Positions 29,301 to 41,300 of a stretch of 64,000 bases of DNA are shown one piece after another; positions within the stretch are counted from its first letter, which is position 1, and every line of letters begins with the position of its first letter. Source of the stretch: Andrena cerasifolii (lineage: Eukaryota; Arthropoda; Insecta; Hymenoptera; Andrenidae). The DNA is taken from NCBI RefSeq assembly GCF_050908995.1, contig NC_135123.1, forward strand, positions 14,198,001 through 14,262,000. Direction: 5' to 3'. The translations under genes and the position numbers were made by a program. The notes beneath the pieces were generated by a model. That model worked only from the letters and a program-made list of their open reading frames with translations, was not told where the DNA came from and made no database searches.

Positions 29301-32300
29301 GGAAGTGAGAATATATAATACATATCTCTCTTTTTAAAGAGGATCGGGCTTGATTTGATTTACTTGGGGATATTAAATGGAATTAATGGAGCAGCTTGCG
29401 TGTGCGACGAGAGCGCTTGTTAATCTGAATAATTTATGTTTAATAGTATTTGTGATGTAGCGCGTGTAGGAAGAGTTATTGCAGAGTTATTACAGACTCT
29501 GTTAGAAAATTTAAACATTTATTAAAGATTTATTCGAATAATGCCCAACTCTGCTACAGAGCTCCACTTGTGTCTGTATAAATACAGACCTATTCCCCTT
29601 GCCACGTTACGTTCAGTGATGTAGATCGATAATATATCCTGCCGTTATGTTTGTAATGAATAAATATTAATCCTCCATCTACTACAAGGCAATTGACACA
29701 AGAAATCCGAAGAATTCGACCGGAATTCCAGCATGGATCGATTCACTGGGAGTATTTACGAATATGAAAGAGAAGAAGCAGCTATTCGCCTCGTGAACGT
29801 CTTCATATCGCATTCATCGATAAATCGTGGGTATCTCGGGCACGACCGCCGACGGACGATAAGAAATGACTGCTGGAGCACTAATGCAAGATCAGAGCTC
29901 GCCTGATTCGCGAACAACGTCCAAGGTTATAAATCACCATCGACCACTGATGGAAAACCGCGTGAACGCTTTATTTCACAGGACACAAGCAACATACGTG
30001 CACCGAAGCACCCTTTCCACCAGACGCGCTACAAAAAGAGCATCCCGAACCCGGAAATTCAAAAAATTCTGAAACGATATCAGCGAAGTTTTTTTGAGAC
30101 GTAGATTTACGAGTGTAGTGGCAAAGTGCAAATGCCAAGTCACGGTAGCAAGTAGATTACGCGAGCACATTTTTGTGGCAGGGAGAGCAGGGAACTATGC
30201 TTCTGAGGCAGGATTTTCGAAAGGAACTCGAGAAATATTTGCTATTTATGATTGAAACAGGAAAAGCGTAGGAATTTCAGTCGCCAAATTTTTTAGCTTT
30301 AGTTAGTACAGCTTACGAGGGAACATCCCGAAGCCGAATATTCAAAAAATTCTGAAACTTTGTGAATATGTAGGGAATTTCCTTCTGATTACAACGCAAT
30401 TTTTCTTTGCTGGCCAAATTCATTTTAAGGAGGTGGAATTGACCCCTGAAAATGCGGTTATTTTCCAATTTTCTGTGATAACTCGTGAACTGTAAAATAA
30501 TTTCTTCGCCAAATGCTGGATCTAATTACAAGAAGTAACTTTAGACTCGAAACTTTTATTCCATCTCTTACAGTTTGCGAGTTACAACTCAAAATAGCCG
30601 AATTTTCAGGGGTTAATTTCACGCCCTTCGAGTGAATTTGGGCAGCAAACAAAAATTGCGTTGTAATCAGGAGGAAATCCCCTACATATTCACAAAGTTT
30701 CCGAATTCTTTCAATTTTCGGGATCTTCCCTTGTATATCAAACAGGGGGAAGGAAGAAAGCGTAAAATTCATGCAGATCGAGGTCAAGGATCAGGCCGCT
30801 TCCAAAGAATTTTGAGCACCCCACTGTAATTCCCTACCGGGCAAAGAAAACCCTCCTATCCCCTTCAACTTTCGCTATTCGGATCTAATCTCAGCTGCAC
30901 GACCCCCTCTTATCTCTTCCCCGGAGGAATAAAATTCCACTTATTTCGGGACGGCCCCGAGTAATTCTCGAAACGCTCGCGGTTCCTGATTAACCCAAAA
31001 ACTCAAGCCAGCTCCCTCCCACTTTTTGTTTGTCACCCATGTACCAGCCCGATTCCATCGAAAGTTGAAAAATTCTCGCGCTGCTTTCGAGCACACGTCC
31101 GCCGATAAATCGCCCGAAACATTCCCGTTATGATAAACTTTCTTGGCCGGCGATTTGACCGCGCCCGTTGTTCCCGTACACAAGCGACGCTTTATATCCC
31201 GGCCGCTCGTATTTCACCCCGTCCGGCGCCCCTCAAGAATTTTATCAGCCCCTTCGCGATCCTCGAAAAAACCCGCGCCGCAGACGGGACCAAGGGCACG
31301 GAGCGCAGCACCCGGCGAACCTTCCCCGAGATTGCATATCGCCAATGCATCGCCATCGAGTGGCTTTAAAACACTCCCAGCGGCGTGTAAACAATTTTCG
31401 GGGCTCCTTTTGGGTGTAATTTCAACGCCGGGCGACGATTCTTCGCCGCGAGGTTGGGGCTGGCGTCCGGGACGTTTTCACTCTAGCTGCTTCTCTGTCC
31501 AAGTTTGTCGGGAACACGGTGGGACGTTTCATTTCGAGAGACTTAAATCTTCGTTTCGAGATTTGGCAAACGCTCGCGTGCCATAACCCACTGGGATTTT
31601 TGCGACGTCGATTCCGAGGGCGGCGCACAAATTCGTCGCCGTGACAGTCGCGTCGGTTCGGCGAGGCTCGTAAAAAATGGTAATTTCGCAAATGCACCAC
31701 GGGCGCGTCTATCGTTTGAATTTTTCAACGAAACACAACTCGCCTGGGAGCCGTGCGTAGCGAAGCAATATCTCCACTTCTATCCGTGCTTTTCAATGCC
31801 CCCGTAATCCTCCCTTCTTTCTGTATCGGTGTTATGTAAAGTTAAGGGCGAGTTATTTGAGGCTCGGGGCAAGATGTACCTGCCATTCCTCGCGCGCACG
31901 CTCCAAACGTGACTTTGCAGAGGATCGTTCAATAATCCTGGACCAAAGCGTTTTAGTTAGGACGACAGCATTTCATTTGTGATTCAGCGCGGAAACGCAT
32001 CATGCCCAATCGTTGGGGTTTTTTTTTTAAAAAAGATATGGGAAATTTTCATCACTCTTTATACGGTCGATTTGTTATATCATACGGGGTCGATCGAGAA
32101 TTTCACATGAATGCTCCGATTCGTGTAAATTGAATGCAGGCTTTTTAGCGCGGAAAGCATAAAGCGAAACACGGACGCACGACTCGATAAACAACGAAAT
32201 TGTACACGTGACTCAAAACACTGTGGCCGTCGAGATTTTTGTTTTTTCGTTGCTAAGAATTCTGCAGTATTTCGTGAACATGGTTTAACCAAGCCACTGT

Positions 32301-35300
32301 ATAGAACACTTCTATTTCGCGGGGAAATATTACCTACTGTCGAAATTATTTAGTTTTCATTGCTTTGGTTGTGTAAACTTTCCTACTTGTTAACACGAAG
32401 TGAAAGGATGGTAGATTTTGGAATAAATACGTATTTCTTTGTTCTACGCGTTTTTACTAATAATGGTAATAATAAATCGTCTTTATTCTTTATGAAATAG
32501 TTAATACAACGTCGCGGAGTTAGAAAACGCAAAGTATAGGAAGGTCGAGGCTCAGCTTCGCTGTTATTATGCCTGACCCGAAATTATTATACTTGTTTTA
32601 CTTGTTCACGAAAAATTGTAGAAATCTTAGCGACGAAAAAAAGGAGGCTAACCACGTGAAGCATCTCACTACCGAATCTCAACGGCCGCAATCGTTTGAG
32701 CCACGTGTACAGTATGCGTGGAAAGCTCCCAGACTCCCAGTTTGATAATTTTTTCGTGGTTCTTGGCTGAAGAACTTATGCCTTCGAGAAAACAGCGGAC
32801 ACTCGCAGCGTCTACTGCGAAAGTGCCATTCTTTCTTTCATCCCACCGCAATAAATTATTAAGCTCGGAGTCCGGGAACTTCTCCGAAGCACCTCTATTT
32901 AGCGTGCATTTATGATAAAAAAAAGCAGCCAGGGAAAGCAGAAATGAAGGATAAAGTTTTGCTCGTGGAAAACAGAGAGATAGAAGCTTTAATATTGTGC
33001 GAATCGAAAGCAATTTCAATTGTGTAGATTGAACGCAAAGGCGCTATTATTTTTTACAAGTATCGCGTCTGTCGCGAATGCGAGTCATCGAATTCTGATG
33101 CTACTTGCGATACACTTGAACCCATCCCTATCTGTAACCGCTATCACACGTTGGGCACGTGGGAATGTGGCTCCATAGGCTTCCATTCTAATTGCTCAAG
33201 CCTCTCGGAGCCTACCTTGTTCTTGCGAAGCAACAAGTGGTTTCAAACAAAATCATTGCGTTATGCAGCGTGCACTGTGTAATATATGGGGTAAAGTACC
33301 TCTCGCATCATTTCTTTCAAGTTGATTTTTAATATACTCTAAGTTTATTTTAAGTATTGCTATTCGTCATTTATCAATAGTGATGCTTTAATTATATTAT
33401 AAATCTATTTCCAAACATTTTTATTGAAAGGGAAAAATTTTATTCGACTTCAAACTTTTTCCGCCCCACTTTGCCCCGGTCTCCCCTATTTATATATATA
33501 TCTCTCTTTTAAACCACCTTTTTCTTTTAATATTATCCATAGAATAACAAATCTCTCCACCGAGACAATACATCTCTTTTTTAAACCACCTTTTTCTTTT
33601 AATATTCTTATATATATATATCTTTTGTTATTCTATGTATAATATTAAAAGAAAAAGGTGGTTTAAAAGAGAGATGTATTGTCTCGGTGGAGAGATTTCT
33701 TTCGTAAGACAGGGACTGCTTGGAGTGAGGTATCTTCTGTTTATTATTCCCTGGAAGCAAGCTTTCGAGGGAATATCTTATTGCACAATAGAATCGAAAT
33801 TGTTACATCCCATGAATAATAAGGAAAAAAGTACGCGTAACCATTTGCAAGTGACGATTTCAGCTAATCCGCTGCAAACGAGTAAGACAAACCCTCTGCA
33901 AAGGTGCAAGGGGAAACGAAAAAATCTAAAGTTTTGCTGATAAAATTACAGTGACACTGTGAATCAACGGTTTCGCGTAATCTTCGCCTGGGAGCAGTAT
34001 TGCGAGTGTCAACCAATAAAATCCGTGCAATCTACAGCCGAGTCATCCAGCCGACGGACACGCATGTTTCGTTTCCAAAGATTGCTTGCGTCCGAGCCGG
34101 ACTTGTTCCTCCACTTTAATATAATTCCGCATTGGCACAATAAACGCGAATTATCACCATCCGACCACGCCGACCTTATCGCGGTGTCGTGAAAGGCCAG
34201 AAAAGCTGGGTCGTAAAAAATTCCCGGATCTGCTTATTGATCGTGCCCCATCGGTGGATGGAATCGAACGGCCAGGGGAGCGAGGGAGTGATCGGCAAAT
34301 ATTTAGTCTTTACAAGCACCGTTGCAAATTGCTTTCAGCATTTCCTCCGCGGGGGGGAACGCCAGCGTCAAAGAGCTCCTCGAGGGCAGCTCTAGGCGTC
34401 GCGATTCGTTAATCGAAGCTAACAGTGGGAGGGGGAGGGGGGTGGGGGCGCAAACTGGCGCCGTCTCGAGGAGCATTCTACTTTTCCCACCAGACAGAGA
34501 ATGGCCCAATTAATCGAGGACGAGTCAGAATTATCAACGAATCAACGAACATCCCTTCGACATCTGCAGGGAGACCCGCAGATTTACAGCACTCGGCGAA
34601 TGGAGTGCGAGAGGTGTAATCTATCTGCGAGAATCAACCAGGGTGGAATTAATTATTTCTCGCTTCAGCCCGGCGGAGAAAGAGGCTTTTGTTCGGCGTG
34701 CATATCGTAAATATCCCTCGGAAGCAGCAGCGGCCGCCGGTCTTCATTATCGAAAAAATTTCCCTCGGGGAAAGTGTGAAATACGCCCCGAATTCGCGGC
34801 GTCGATTCGACTAATTCGCGGGACCAATCGAACGGAAACGAGTAAAAATGGAGGAACACTGGGGCGGACATAAATTTGCCCCTCGGGTGTGTGAGGCACG
34901 TTAGATCCGTAAAAAGCTCGCCGCGGAAGGGCAGGGTCCCTCGTTTCGCCCCCGTATCCTTCGGGTACTTGCAGCTCTTGTTTCTCTCGGTGCGAGACCT
35001 CGCGTGATTCTCGATACAGTGACAGCAGTATTCCCCCTTATCTGCGCGGCAACGTGTGCTGGCTACGCTGTCTCTAGAAATTATTCTACCTTTCGTTTCC
35101 CACGAGTCACCTTCCTCGGGCATTTCTTTCTCGCTTAATGGCACTTCTTCATCTTCACACTATTCAGATTGCCTCCACTCGCCCCGATGCCTCGGAATTG
35201 TCTCCGTTTTTCCTTACTTCTTCCCCCCCCCCTCCCTCGCTCTCCTCTAGTTATTTCTCCGCCGCCCTGTTTTCCCTTTTTACTGCCCTTTTTCGCGTTT

Positions 35301-38300
35301 CTCGCCGTTCCTTTCCTCGTTATCTTCTTGTCCTATCGCCTCGGCTTGTGCCTCTGTCTCCTTTATTAGATCCTGCAGCGCCGTGCTCCTTTTATACTAG
35401 ACTCTCGTTATTCGATTTTATTATTACAGGAAAATTCCATTTATTTCGTACGATTCGATGCTTTAAAGGGACGAAATGTTAGGTCTGTTTATTATGAAGC
35501 TTTCTTCGCGGATCAGCGAGGATTTCTGTCGCAGAAAGGCTCCGTGGCATCGGGGAAATTGCCTCGGGTAACACTGGCAGAATTGAAGCGCCTTACTCCT
35601 CGGGAAATAATAAGCCGAAACGCGATTAATGCAACCGCTAGATTGGGAACTGCCAGCGAATCCTGTAAACAGTTCTTCGGACTCGCTTGAAAAGTTCAAA
35701 TCCAATTCCGGGAGGATGGGCGAAGCTACACCACGGGGCAGTATCGAAATTGCCGAGTACCTTCTTCTCCCTTCAATTTCTGAATCCACTGTCCTTTATA
35801 ACTCAATGCACCTGATCCCGTTTATGAAACTTTACTTCCAAAGAAAGTTACCATCGGATATCGTTGTTCGTTTCGCAGACTGTCTTTTGCGTTCCACTTT
35901 TTACGATCCCCCTTCTCGCGCTCGCACCCGGAACTCCATTTAATCCCCAATCCCTGGCATTCGATCTTTTTGAAGCGAATAGAGGACGAGTGGATTATTT
36001 ATTTCAGAAACATCCTGCATACAAATCGTTTCGCTATCTTAGTTCAAAGGATTTTCATGAATGCATTCACGAAGTCGGAATGAATTTCCTTCTGAAATGT
36101 CATCGGATAGAAGCTCCTCTCGATTCGTATGAAAAGGAGATACAAATTTCAAATCCTCTTATCAGAATGAACGGCGACGTGACTTAGGAATTTCCAACGG
36201 GACGTGCAACTTTATGCTCGTCTAATTGTAAGTAAATTGAAGTTGAAATAATTCTCAAACGGCGCGTGTGAAATCAGAGCGCGGGGGAGAATGGAACTGC
36301 GGAAGCGAAAGGGAAAGTGGATCGTGTATGGTCAGCCGCGAGTTGTAAACCAACGCAACAATCTGCACATCTCCCTGTAACTTTGCACGCGTGTACTGTT
36401 TAAAAAGCTACTTCAAACAAAAATCATTCCAATCGACGGAGAGTTTAGAAACTTCCAGCGATATCATTGAAGCTTTTAAATTCACCTCTTTATTTACACT
36501 TTCAAGGGAACCATACACTCTTTCTCCCCCACAAGTATGTTTATTAGAAATTTCTGAGGAAATTCTGAGGTTTTTGACTAAAAACTTACTTTCACTCTTC
36601 CTCCCCCACAAGTAAGTTTATTAGAAGTTTCTGAGGAAATTCTGAGGTTTTTGACTAAAAACTTACTTTTAAAAGAACCATACTACACTCTTCCTCCCCC
36701 ACAAGTATGTTTATTAGAAGTTTCTGAGGAAATTCTGAGGTTTTTGACTAAACACTTACTTTCACTCTTCCTCCCCCACAAGTAAGTTTATTAGAAATTT
36801 CTGAGAAAATTCTGAGGTTTTTGACTAAAAACTTACTTTCACTCTTTCTCCCCCACAAGTAAGTTTATTAAAAATTTCTGAGGAAATTCTGAGGTTTTCG
36901 ACTAAAAACTTACTTTCAAGGGAACCATACACTCTTCCTCCCCCGAACCCAGACCTCAGAATTTCCTCAGAAACTTCTAATAAACTTAGTAAGACACCTA
37001 CGCGTCTAAAGAAATGAAATACTAATGAAACTTCGTTTCCCTTAAAATTTATTCGTACGAAGATGAAAATCGATCGACGGTGAGATATAATTGGAGACAC
37101 GAGGCTGGGGTCGTGAAATTGGATAGGTGTTTTCGATATAACACGCTGCCAGAAATTTTTCTTTCGAGGTTCCCGGCCACGTTCGGCGGAGGATAGTGTA
37201 CGCGACACGTGATATCGCGAATGATTTCCCATCTAGAGGGGAGGAAGCAGCGATACATCGACGAATACGGAAACGAATAGGTTCGCTCTCTCGTTTGCAC
37301 GCTGCGTATCTATCGATCTCCTCCGCGGCCGTTCGCTGCACGCCAATTTCTACCCCTGACATTTCTTCGCGAAAAAACCGCGCGCGCTTGTCGCTTCCGG
37401 ACAGCTTTCGCGGATACGCTTTCTCCGCGGGGCGGAGGCCGAAGGTAAAATCGGTTTAGACCCGTCGCTGGCTATGACCGGCCTTGTCACCCTCGCGGCG
37501 AAAATTTTTCATGCCTTTTCGCTGTCCTTTGTAATTCAGAGGCGACAAGGATTAACGTCTCTTGGTGGAGACGCTTGACGCTTGGCTGCCTTCTTTGCGC
37601 CGGATCGTAACGAAACGTCTGCCTTTTCGTTCTCAGCAGAAAGTAGAGCGTGCCGTTTGCTTTGCTCTTTTCTGCGAGCGCGGATGGTAACTAGTATTTC
37701 ACAATTGGACGAAGTGTCTGTCAATGGTGCCGATTACTGGGGGAGTCGAAGGAGATGTTTTGTGCTATCAGAGTTTCGCGAATACAATGAAATTGGATGG
37801 CAAGGAATTTATATATCCTTTTAGGCGTGGATCTTCTTTGAAGTATAAAATTGTTGGGATGATTCTGATGCTTAGGAATGCGAGATGATTGCCTCGGCTC
37901 AGATAGTGGGGAACAGAGTGGATCGAAGTGAAAGCATTATTTTGGACTGAATATAATCGATAGGTTTGAAAAGCTCGATCGAAGCACCGTGCGTTGAAGC
38001 TGGAGTGGTTTTTTTAATTAAAATCATAGTACGATCTAATTGCCAAGAAACTTCCTCAAAGCGGAATTCTCCTCTCCCCGCTTATATCTTCTCCGGGGGA
38101 AGCTTTTTACTCGGGTGTGGGAAGCAACAACGATGGGGTATTACGCTGATTTTCAATTAGGGATGTACGGGGGAAAAAGTCTGTTGATGCGGGGTTCCAG
38201 CTTCGCGGAAAATACACAACGAAAGATTGATGGGCGGAAGACCAACGAATAACGGAAAGAAACAAAAAATGTACATATACAATATTCCATTTATTATATT

Positions 38301-41300
38301 TCGTATATAAAATTCTCAGAATTCCTGACAAAGGAAGGATCCCGAACTCGAAAGTTAAAAAAAGTCTGAAATTGTTGAAAATTCGGCTATTTTCCGATTT
38401 TGTGTTATAACTCGCGAACTGTAATAGATAAAAAAAAGTTTCAAGGCAAAAGTTACTTCTTTTAATTAGATCTTGTCTCATTTGGTAAAAAATTATTTTA
38501 CACTTCACGAGTTATAACACAAAATCGAAAAATAACCGGTTATTCAGGGGTCAATTACACCTCCTTAAAATGAATTTGGGCAGCAAACAAAAATTGCGTT
38601 GTAATCAGGAGGAAATCCCCTACATATTCACAAAGTTTCAGAATTTTTTGAATTTCCGGGTTCGTTATGTTCCCTTGTGAGTGATATTCACGCGGAAATT
38701 GAAGTCAATCCGGTTGAAAAGAAAATAGTTTTATATCCCACCCTGCAGTTACGTTATCCAGCAAAGCTACCGTTTTAATACTATCCCATAATTTTATAAC
38801 TCCAGCGATTAGAATGCTATCTACCATAGCTCTCAAATAATTACAAACTTCGAATGCCTCTTCGCACCACCATTTCGCCAAATCAACAATAACTCCCTAA
38901 CTGCAGTTAAAGATGCACCCTTACGAGTTCTCGGTTAATCCAGGTGCATATATTACGTATGCGCACTGTCGATCCAAGTGGCCGCAATGCATGGAAATAC
39001 TGATTACCGTAGCAAATTTTGCTTACGTTCCGTAACCCCGGGGGAGGCGACGTATTCGCTGCGCGCAGTATCACAACTTCCACGGAGGATCCCGCCCCAG
39101 TGTGGTGGAATTATTATACGCGAACGTTGGATAGAAGGCACCGTCCGCAGTCACGGCTTTACAACTTAAGCTGTGATATATAGCACAAAGTGTATCTTGA
39201 TCCGCAATTTCAACACCGCGGAGCCTCGTAATTTTCAGTAACTCATCATTTCGCTATTCTCAGAAAAGATATCCAGGGTTATCAAATTGTCAATAAATTA
39301 ACGATTAATCCTCCGCTGGTAACGATTAATCTGCTCCGTTTCAACTGCCACGTAATTTTCTAAAAAAAAAAACTACTTCCCCGGTGGCCGAGGAGACGGT
39401 TTTATTTCAAGGAGAATGGCCCCGGGCAAAACCCATACGAATTTCAATCCCTATGAATCAATCTACGTCCCGCAAGTTTGCACTAGATTTTTATACGTCC
39501 ACGGGGCTTGGGAATACAGAGTTCTCGACGAATTTTATAGTGGACGCGGCATGGATGCTTAAGCTCGTTTTATGTTAGAATATGAATCGTGGTGAATTGT
39601 GATAGTAACTATTCCAGGTGCTTCCTACTGGCTCGTTTGCACCTGTCTATTTATATCTGTTTATCAGCGAGCTCGTCTAATTTTTCTGCCATGTGTTGAC
39701 GAGCTGTGTCACGTATTTGTTTTAGATAACGACTGATAGGTTGGATCGTCGACCACGACTGCATTTATTTATTTATACTGTAATTATTTATTATTTGTGA
39801 GTGTTTATCGATTATATACCTACACCTAGAATGGTCGAAGCAATCGATTTTTCCAATAATGAATTCGCAGAAGCTGCGACATCAAAGAAAGGTCAATTCT
39901 ATAAATTCAACAAAAAAAATTATCTCACTTTAACCTGTACCTTAAACTTTAAACGCTGCTTTCTCGAAACTACGTTTCTCAGATCGGTGCCAATGATATT
40001 TAAAAAACTTGGCACGATTATTTCTCATATCAATATCTAGTCTTTATCGTACGGATTGTTTTGTAATCGCCACAATTTGGTTTTAGTCATTAAAAATCTG
40101 ACGAAATTTGTCTGAGAAATTGCATTACGGGGTTACATTTTTTTTAAAAGTGAAAATTTAAAAAAAAAATAGCTTATGATAAAGACTAGCTCCTTTTACA
40201 TACTTCAAGGGACATTTTTCTCTTTTTCTTTTTGACGACCCTCAGGAGAGATATATTTGGCAACCGCAAACTCCTTACGTGACGACCCTGCTTTGTTCAA
40301 CAACAGCTACACGGCAAACGAAACGAATTATCGTCATTTTTTGTTGTTGAAAATATTCTTAAAATTATAAGCTATCAAGGGCATATGACAATTTTTTATT
40401 AAGTGGATTTTATCGTCTCAAGGGACGAGATCCTCTATTCTCTTTAGGGACGACCCAAAAAAACTACGCAATTTTTACCGACAAGCACATTTCAGTAGGT
40501 TGTAAAACAAATTTCAGTCATATATAATAATAATTAATGGAGACGTGGGTTTTTCTCAAAACGAAGTTTTCCATGACGGCGCGCACGATATCTCAACTTC
40601 TAGTGGGCCAATCTGGTCCATCTTTTTCGTACACCTTCAGAACATATAATTCTAGCCGGTAGCAGAATCAAGGCGAAATAGTTTTTTTTTCACAAGTCTA
40701 CGGCCGTTTAAAAACGAAAACAAAAAACACGCAAAATATGAGTTTAAATTCAAAGTCCCGCCATTCTGTGAATTCTTAATTTTTTCCCATAAATCTGCTA
40801 CCGGCTATAGCCACACTCTTACTGATTAAGAATCCTTTTGGCGTTTTGTTTTGTATCAGCGGAACAGCCGGAATCGTATGCACCATATGAGGCAACATTT
40901 TTTGCCCACGCTTTACGAGATAACCCATATCTCCATTCATTATTATTATATATAGCTAAAATTATTTTACAACTAAGTGAAATGTTAATAAACACGCGTG
41001 GATAATTCTCACCGGTGAAAGCTGTGTAGTTTTCTTGTGCAACGTCCCTAAAGAAATACAAACAATTGGTCCTCTAGACGAGAATACCCCCTCAACGAAA
41101 TTACTTGTATCTAAAAAAAATTCATGTAATGTTCGCTGTTTCCACGGTCCTAGATGTATGTAACCCTTTAACAGATTTTCGTCGTTGCATATTCAACGAC
41201 TTCGATACCAGAATATTTTTTAAAAGCGTGTGAATAGTTCCCGCATCCCAAAGCAACCGAGTTCCTGCATTCACGTAAATATACAATCATTGATACAATT

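Noticed and set aside
31130..31728. Overlapping open frames up to 147 codons on both strands
   Set aside because: All frames are open together because the block is GC-rich and poor in stop codons. No motif, no repeatable splice sites and no family resemblance.
35056..35482. Leu/Pro/Ser-rich frames suggesting a membrane protein
   Set aside because: The strand is a long pyrimidine-rich tract (many CTC, CCC and TTT), which yields hydrophobic residues by composition. No matching exon structure.
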